This document shows positions 24,001-26,041 of a DNA stretch of 26,041 nt, in pieces. A program made the translations under genes and the position numbers. The notes beneath the pieces are model-generated. The model worked only from the letters and a program-made list of their open reading frames with translations, searched no databases and was not told where the DNA came from. Source of the stretch: an uncultured Dorea sp. (GTDB lineage: Bacteria > Bacillota > Clostridia > Lachnospirales > Lachnospiraceae); NCBI GenBank assembly GCA_910587575.1, contig CAJULU010000061.1, positions 1-26,041 of the forward strand, written 5' to 3'. Position 1 is the stretch's first letter, and each line of letters begins with the position of its first letter.

Positions 24001-24327
24001 GGCATACAACTGCTCTTCCCAGTTCTTTTTCTCAATAAAAAGGTATTCTCTACTGATAAGTCTTGACAGGCTCACACCCTGATACAGACACTCGCGTCCG
24101 TTTTGTATCTTTACTTGATAGTTATCCACCTCCGCTGCCGGCGGAAATGTCTCTATATACTTCCCGTTCTCTATGATTGCAACAGATTCCGTCCCTAAGC
24201 CGATATTGGCACATAAACCCGCCACAGACATAAAATCTTCATTAAAGTTTGACAAGATCAGCAGTCTGCCGTCCGCCGCTACTGCATAATATAGATGGGT
24301 AATTATATTCCCTGCTGTTACATGCAA
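21100..24327 (-). CDS. SNF2/DEAD-like helicase with zinc-finger cluster
   Basis: Predicted 1075 residues from a TTG with GAGGAGG eight bases upstream. Motif I is SMGAGKTLQGLG (Lys264), then VIIMCPAHLVHKWEEF (motif Ia). A cysteine-rich insert at about 380-465 (CSHC, CGCGC, CPKC, CRCC) probably binds two or more zinc ions. Motif II is FDEVQSYKAG (Asp560), motif III LALTGTIAGG. The C-terminal lobe has FIYCEYTGERERS, VFITNAKCVSTGLDF and IWQSSRRHYRLNQ, the SNF2 'Q-x-x-x-R' motif VI. The last residues, KELLELLFF, resemble a clamp-binding peptide. It sits between a DNA methyltransferase and a sliding clamp gene. It is likely a DNA translocase for element replication, transfer or protection from restriction. 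Confidence 0.9.
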   Translation of the reverse strand: MHVTAGNIITHLYYAVAADGRLLILSNFNEDFMSVAGLCANIGLGTESVAIIENGKYIETFPPAAEVDNYQVKIQNGRECLYQGVSLSRLISREYLFIEKKNWEEQLYAYLMNQFEFPILRRWIPYVTEEAMAKKLLHISEMKVIGETGLFDGYEIWHSEMTNEALLSILQAGLSDKKIHISEQEQRPLDFSDMDDYFNKYGHTLVDNLERLLKPLTSMKDKVEELTFIGKSLYPQQAAVVNGAVECLKKKKYAFLIESMGAGKTLQGLGVAEAFFNQEYLRKHSEKTVKEVYTDGRLIKFRVIIMCPAHLVHKWEEFIYEESPYAKVEIIEKLSQLTALRKKGKTPAGKEYYIVGKDTGKLSYAYMPTPTQIKVKKPKVPVCSHCEKEFPADLRSSCGCGCRKWELMEQREAVKGMICPKCGEILLAADGSGSIDETTGEYRVLMPENFAQQNSANRFCRCCGEILWMPACEPVDNRIMYWKPKEKPKKWKKISHYANRAMKGRKSVWVMKDREMLYKELNQLTDEEIEEMDIYGPRRFGLTRYIKKYLAGYFDLAIFDEVQSYKAGGSAQGYAMHDLIKASRKQLALTGTIAGGYASDLFYTLFRLDPGRMRAKGYRYSSAGERRFVEKYGTVETVYEIKEGGNYHSMSRGRVITPQRCLPGISVLIFTEFLLDTSLFLDLSDLSRYLPKLYEDVVIVPLESRIYEEYCRVRACMKEEMKERSGKLIMGSFLQFSLSYTDMPYNRGSILSPATGEMIVEPEDLSCLIEEGKLLNKEQKLKEIVSRELGEGRNCFIYCEYTGERERSISYRLKDVLEQTCGLCGYEVVVIESAYPAAVKREEWMHQKAAEGARVFITNAKCVSTGLDFAFVYQGKKYNYPTIIFYQLGYDMITIWQSSRRHYRLNQTEECRTYYLVSERTIQMDAVELVATKEVATSSIQGHFSAEGLYTMARGIDPRVILAQSVADKSEKKEQGLRKMMDVLNERNNQGRETASYKKMMVFSELTGLSEVPVLDDPFGEYEAATGRDILDLVFAFDNHNAGEPEDITLKQEETVDSEEPEDTELKELLELLFF

Positions 24328-24345
24328 ATTCTTTTCCTCCTCGTT

Positions 24346-24369
24346 AAAAAAAACAGGCCCCTGCCTGTT
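24346..24369 (-). terminator. Intrinsic terminator between methyltransferase and helicase genes
   Basis: On the minus strand, a 7-bp stem AACAGGC / GCCTGTT with loop AGGG runs into eight T. It begins just after the methyltransferase stop and ends just before the GAGGAGG of the helicase. With no separate promoter evident in the 46-base gap, read-through or antitermination must supply helicase mRNA. Confidence 0.82.
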
Positions 24370-24373
24370 CTCC

Positions 24374-25453
24374 CTACAATCTGCGTATCATTCCACTATT
24401 TTCAATAATCTGGAAGCCAACCTTGGAAAATCGCTGAACTGCCTCTACCATTCTGCCATTCTCGTCCATCCGCATCTCACTTTCCTCTACATTTGTAACC
24501 ATTCCTCTCTGCAGATGCAGGTCACTGGACGCTTCCGAACCCACAAGCCCCTGCCCGGCGCCGGATATTGCCATCAGATACATCTGTCCTGCATTTGGCA
24601 TGATCGGGGGCCTGCTCAGGTTATCCGCAATAAATTTCTGCTGTGTTATCTTCTCTTTCACCAGATCATTAAGCGCACTCTTTCCCAGACATCTCTTTGC
24701 ACGCTCGGCATTGAATTCTTTGTTTTTAAATTCTGCTATATCTTTTTTCTTAGATGGCAGCACTCTTATTTTCTTCCCGTCATACCCTGTCGGCAAAAGC
24801 GGGATTTTCTCCGGAGAGTCGATATCCATTTTTATCTTTGCCAGCTGCTCCCCATCTATTGGCCGCTTTTCTGCTTTCCTTCCAATCAGGACCACCTGCT
24901 TCCACTTTTTATACTCCTGTTCATGAAAACGGTAGCAGCATTCCGTGATAAAATTCGTGTGCCATGCCTTTAAAAACATAGGCTCGGCCATTACATAATA
25001 AGGAATGACAAAAACAAAGATGCCCTGTTCTCTCAGGCATGGTACGATTTTGTTGAAAAATCTCCATTCCAGCCTCTCCCCGTCTTCTTCCCCATAGGGC
25101 GGGTTCGCAAAGCAGAAGGAAAATGCGCCTTTTGTGATAACCGCATCTGTCAAAAAATTACCGTAGATACATTCATCAATCAATGGATGATTGATTGCCA
25201 TATCTGCTGTGGCCTCATTTAACTCTACCCCGAAAATATGTATATTTCCGTTGTTTCGGCGCCCCATGACCGTAATAATCGCATTTCCGTCACCGATAGC
25301 GGGCTCCAGGCCGCAGACTTCCTCATTTTCTGGGAAATCCAAAAGCCCGGCAATCCATTGGCAGTGTGCCGGGTCTGTATAATACGCCCCAAGCTTTGCC
25401 TGATTCATTCTTGTCTGAAAAAATGAATTCTGTTTCTTTACATGTTGCTCCAT
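24374..25453 (-). CDS. DUF6094-like N6-adenine DNA methyltransferase
   Basis: Predicted 359 residues, ATG preceded by AAAGGAGG. The SAM-binding motif is LEPAIGDGNAIITV (about 49-62), with an acidic motif II in FGVELNEATA. The catalytic motif IV is FANPPYGEEDG (Asn117-Pro-Pro-Tyr120), the N6-adenine type. EWRFFNKIVPCLREQGIFVF and VIPYYVM complete the Rossmann core. The C-terminal third has no recognisable target-recognition domain. Proteins of this type (DUF6094) are frequent in clostridial mobile elements next to a helicase, as here. It may methylate the element to evade host restriction. No cognate restriction nuclease is visible. Confidence 0.88.
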   Translation of the reverse strand: MEQHVKKQNSFFQTRMNQAKLGAYYTDPAHCQWIAGLLDFPENEEVCGLEPAIGDGNAIITVMGRRNNGNIHIFGVELNEATADMAINHPLIDECIYGNFLTDAVITKGAFSFCFANPPYGEEDGERLEWRFFNKIVPCLREQGIFVFVIPYYVMAEPMFLKAWHTNFITECCYRFHEQEYKKWKQVVLIGRKAEKRPIDGEQLAKIKMDIDSPEKIPLLPTGYDGKKIRVLPSKKKDIAEFKNKEFNAERAKRCLGKSALNDLVKEKITQQKFIADNLSRPPIMPNAGQMYLMAISGAGQGLVGSEASSDLHLQRGMVTNVEESEMRMDENGRMVEAVQRFSKVGFQIIENSGMIRRL

Positions 25454-25500
25454 AAAAATATCCTCCTTTTATATGATTTCCTGACCGCAAAACGGGTAAC

Positions 25501-25527
25501 AAAAAAGCACCCCGCAAGGTGCCCTTT
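25501..25527 (-). terminator. Intrinsic terminator in the methyltransferase leader
   Basis: On the minus strand GCACC, loop TTGCGG, GGTGC then six T. It lies about 50 bases upstream of the methyltransferase start, in the same position relative to the next gene as the two other internal terminators. The upstream gene ends about 160 bases before it, so it may be a leader attenuator. Confidence 0.7.
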
Positions 25528-25614
25528 TACTCTGTATGCATAGACCTGTTTCCAGGAATTCCCCCATCTTTCCAAATCTAAAGATTTCGGAATAAAACAA
25601 ATCAGGTTTGTTCT

Positions 25615-25643
25615 AGTTTACCATTCTTTCCCTGAAACCGCAA
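25615..25643 (-). promoter_or_regulatory. Weak candidate promoter in the methyltransferase leader
   Basis: The minus strand has TTGCGG (25643-25638), 17 bases, TAAACT (25620-25615). Transcription from here would cross the terminator at 25501-25527 before reaching the methyltransferase gene. Match to consensus is only moderate. Confidence 0.3.
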
Positions 25644-25689
25644 TTCTTTTTTCCGTTTAGATTCTCTTTAGATTCTCTTTGTCATTGTT

Positions 25690-25890
25690 TCACGGCTCCA
25701 GTATCTGCTGTACCCTGCCTACCTGCCCATCATTTAACATGACCTTGATACCTCTGGTATGAACCGACCGGTTAGTAAGTATCCTGTCCACGTACCCCTC
25801 TGTCAGCTTACCTGATTTCTGATCCTTCTTTAAAATGATTTTTACCCGGCTTCCCGGTCTGATATTCCTCCGATACATATGGTTCTCCAT
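25690..25890 (-). CDS. ywbE: YwbE-like (DUF2196) small protein
   Basis: Predicted 66 residues. ATG follows GGAGGTG. The sequence matches the YwbE/DUF2196 family nearly end to end: RRNIRPGSRVKIILKKDQKS, GKLTEGYVDRILTNRSVHTR, then GIKVMLNDGQVGRVQQILEP. Full length for the family, basic, soluble, with a beta-barrel-like pattern. The biochemical role of the family is unknown. It is usually chromosomal, and its presence here upstream of the methyltransferase may indicate either a captured host gene or the host side of the element. Confidence 0.88.
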   Translation of the reverse strand: MENHMYRRNIRPGSRVKIILKKDQKSGKLTEGYVDRILTNRSVHTRGIKVMLNDGQVGRVQQILEP

Positions 25891-25916
25891 ATATCCACCT
25901 CCCTATGTTATCCATT

Positions 25917-26039
25917 TTACAGAAACTCCTCTCTTCTTACAACCAGGCACATCTGATTTATTTGTTCCATACTGATAGCTGCTGTCCAGCTCTGACGCTT
26001 AAAAAATTTTGAATAAAATCTTGCATTATTTGGGGCTAT
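25917..26039 (-). CDS. 3' end of an unrecognised gene
   Basis: Forty codons are open from the right edge to a TAA at 25919-25917, ending NQMCLVVRREEFL. The visible part includes NNARFYSKFFKRQSWTAAIS. The stop is 27 bases before the YwbE-like start. The short length gives weak evidence for coding and no function can be assigned. Confidence 0.4.
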   Translation of the reverse strand: MAPNNARFYSKFFKRQSWTAAISMEQINQMCLVVRREEFL

Positions 26040-26041
26040 TG

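Noticed and set aside
25454..25689. Riboswitch in the methyltransferase leader
   Set aside because: The leader is long and has a terminator, but I recognise no known aptamer consensus. A tandem AGAGAATCTAA repeat is present, but is too short to interpret.
1..26041. CRISPR arrays, tRNA, rRNA, relaxase, VirD4 and oriT
   Set aside because: No regularly spaced repeat array, no tRNA-like or rRNA-like sequence and no relaxase or coupling-protein motifs were seen.

Overview
The window looks like part of an integrative and conjugative element (ICE) or conjugative plasmid from a Firmicute, most likely a Lachnospiraceae-type gut clostridium. The evidence is strong AGGAGG-type ribosome-binding sites, TTG/GTG starts, a Gram-positive type IV secretion (T4SS) gene set (CwlT-like wall hydrolase, PrgI, VirB4, TrbL/VirB6, VirB8-like) and clostridial accessory families. 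Every convincing gene lies on the minus strand, so transcription runs from right to left. No relaxase, coupling protein (VirD4), integrase or oriT was recognised; these would have to lie outside the window.

Right end (26041 to 19916): the 3' end of an unknown gene, a YwbE-like small protein, then a long leader followed by a DUF6094-like adenine methyltransferase, a large SNF2-type helicase with zinc fingers, and a DnaN-like sliding clamp. This is a DNA-processing cassette. Intrinsic terminators stand just upstream of the methyltransferase gene and of the helicase gene.

Middle (19915 to 4848): a promoter-like leader with two TGGGAGAA repeats opens the transfer operon. Its order is: pilin-like protein, internal terminator, PrgI, a second pilin-like lipoprotein, a separate VirB4-N-domain-like membrane protein, VirB4 with an inserted zinc ribbon, TrbL/VirB6, CwlT-like lysozyme/NlpC, VirB8-like protein, a large single-pass protein, a degenerate tyrosine-recombinase-like protein, a degenerate GGDEF-like protein, a third pilin-like protein, an S1/OB-like protein, a winged-helix protein and a 46-residue membrane protein. 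Genes overlap or are separated by a few bases, which indicates one polycistronic unit.

Left end (4847 to 1): a more AT-rich module with its own control. A LytTR response regulator and an AgrC-like GHKL kinase sit between two putative target transcription units: one gene of unknown function, and a secreted protein followed by a small unknown protein. The same bipartite motif occurs upstream of all three transcription units, so this appears to be a self-contained LytTR regulon. No AgrB or AgrD is visible. An IS66-family end carrying a partial tnpA is at the extreme left.

The most notable features are the LytTR operator triplet, the mid-operon terminators, the element-borne sliding clamp next to a helicase/methyltransferase pair, and the recruitment of two apparently inactive enzyme folds (tyrosine recombinase and GGDEF) into a conjugation operon. 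All function calls come from reading motifs by eye; no database search was run.
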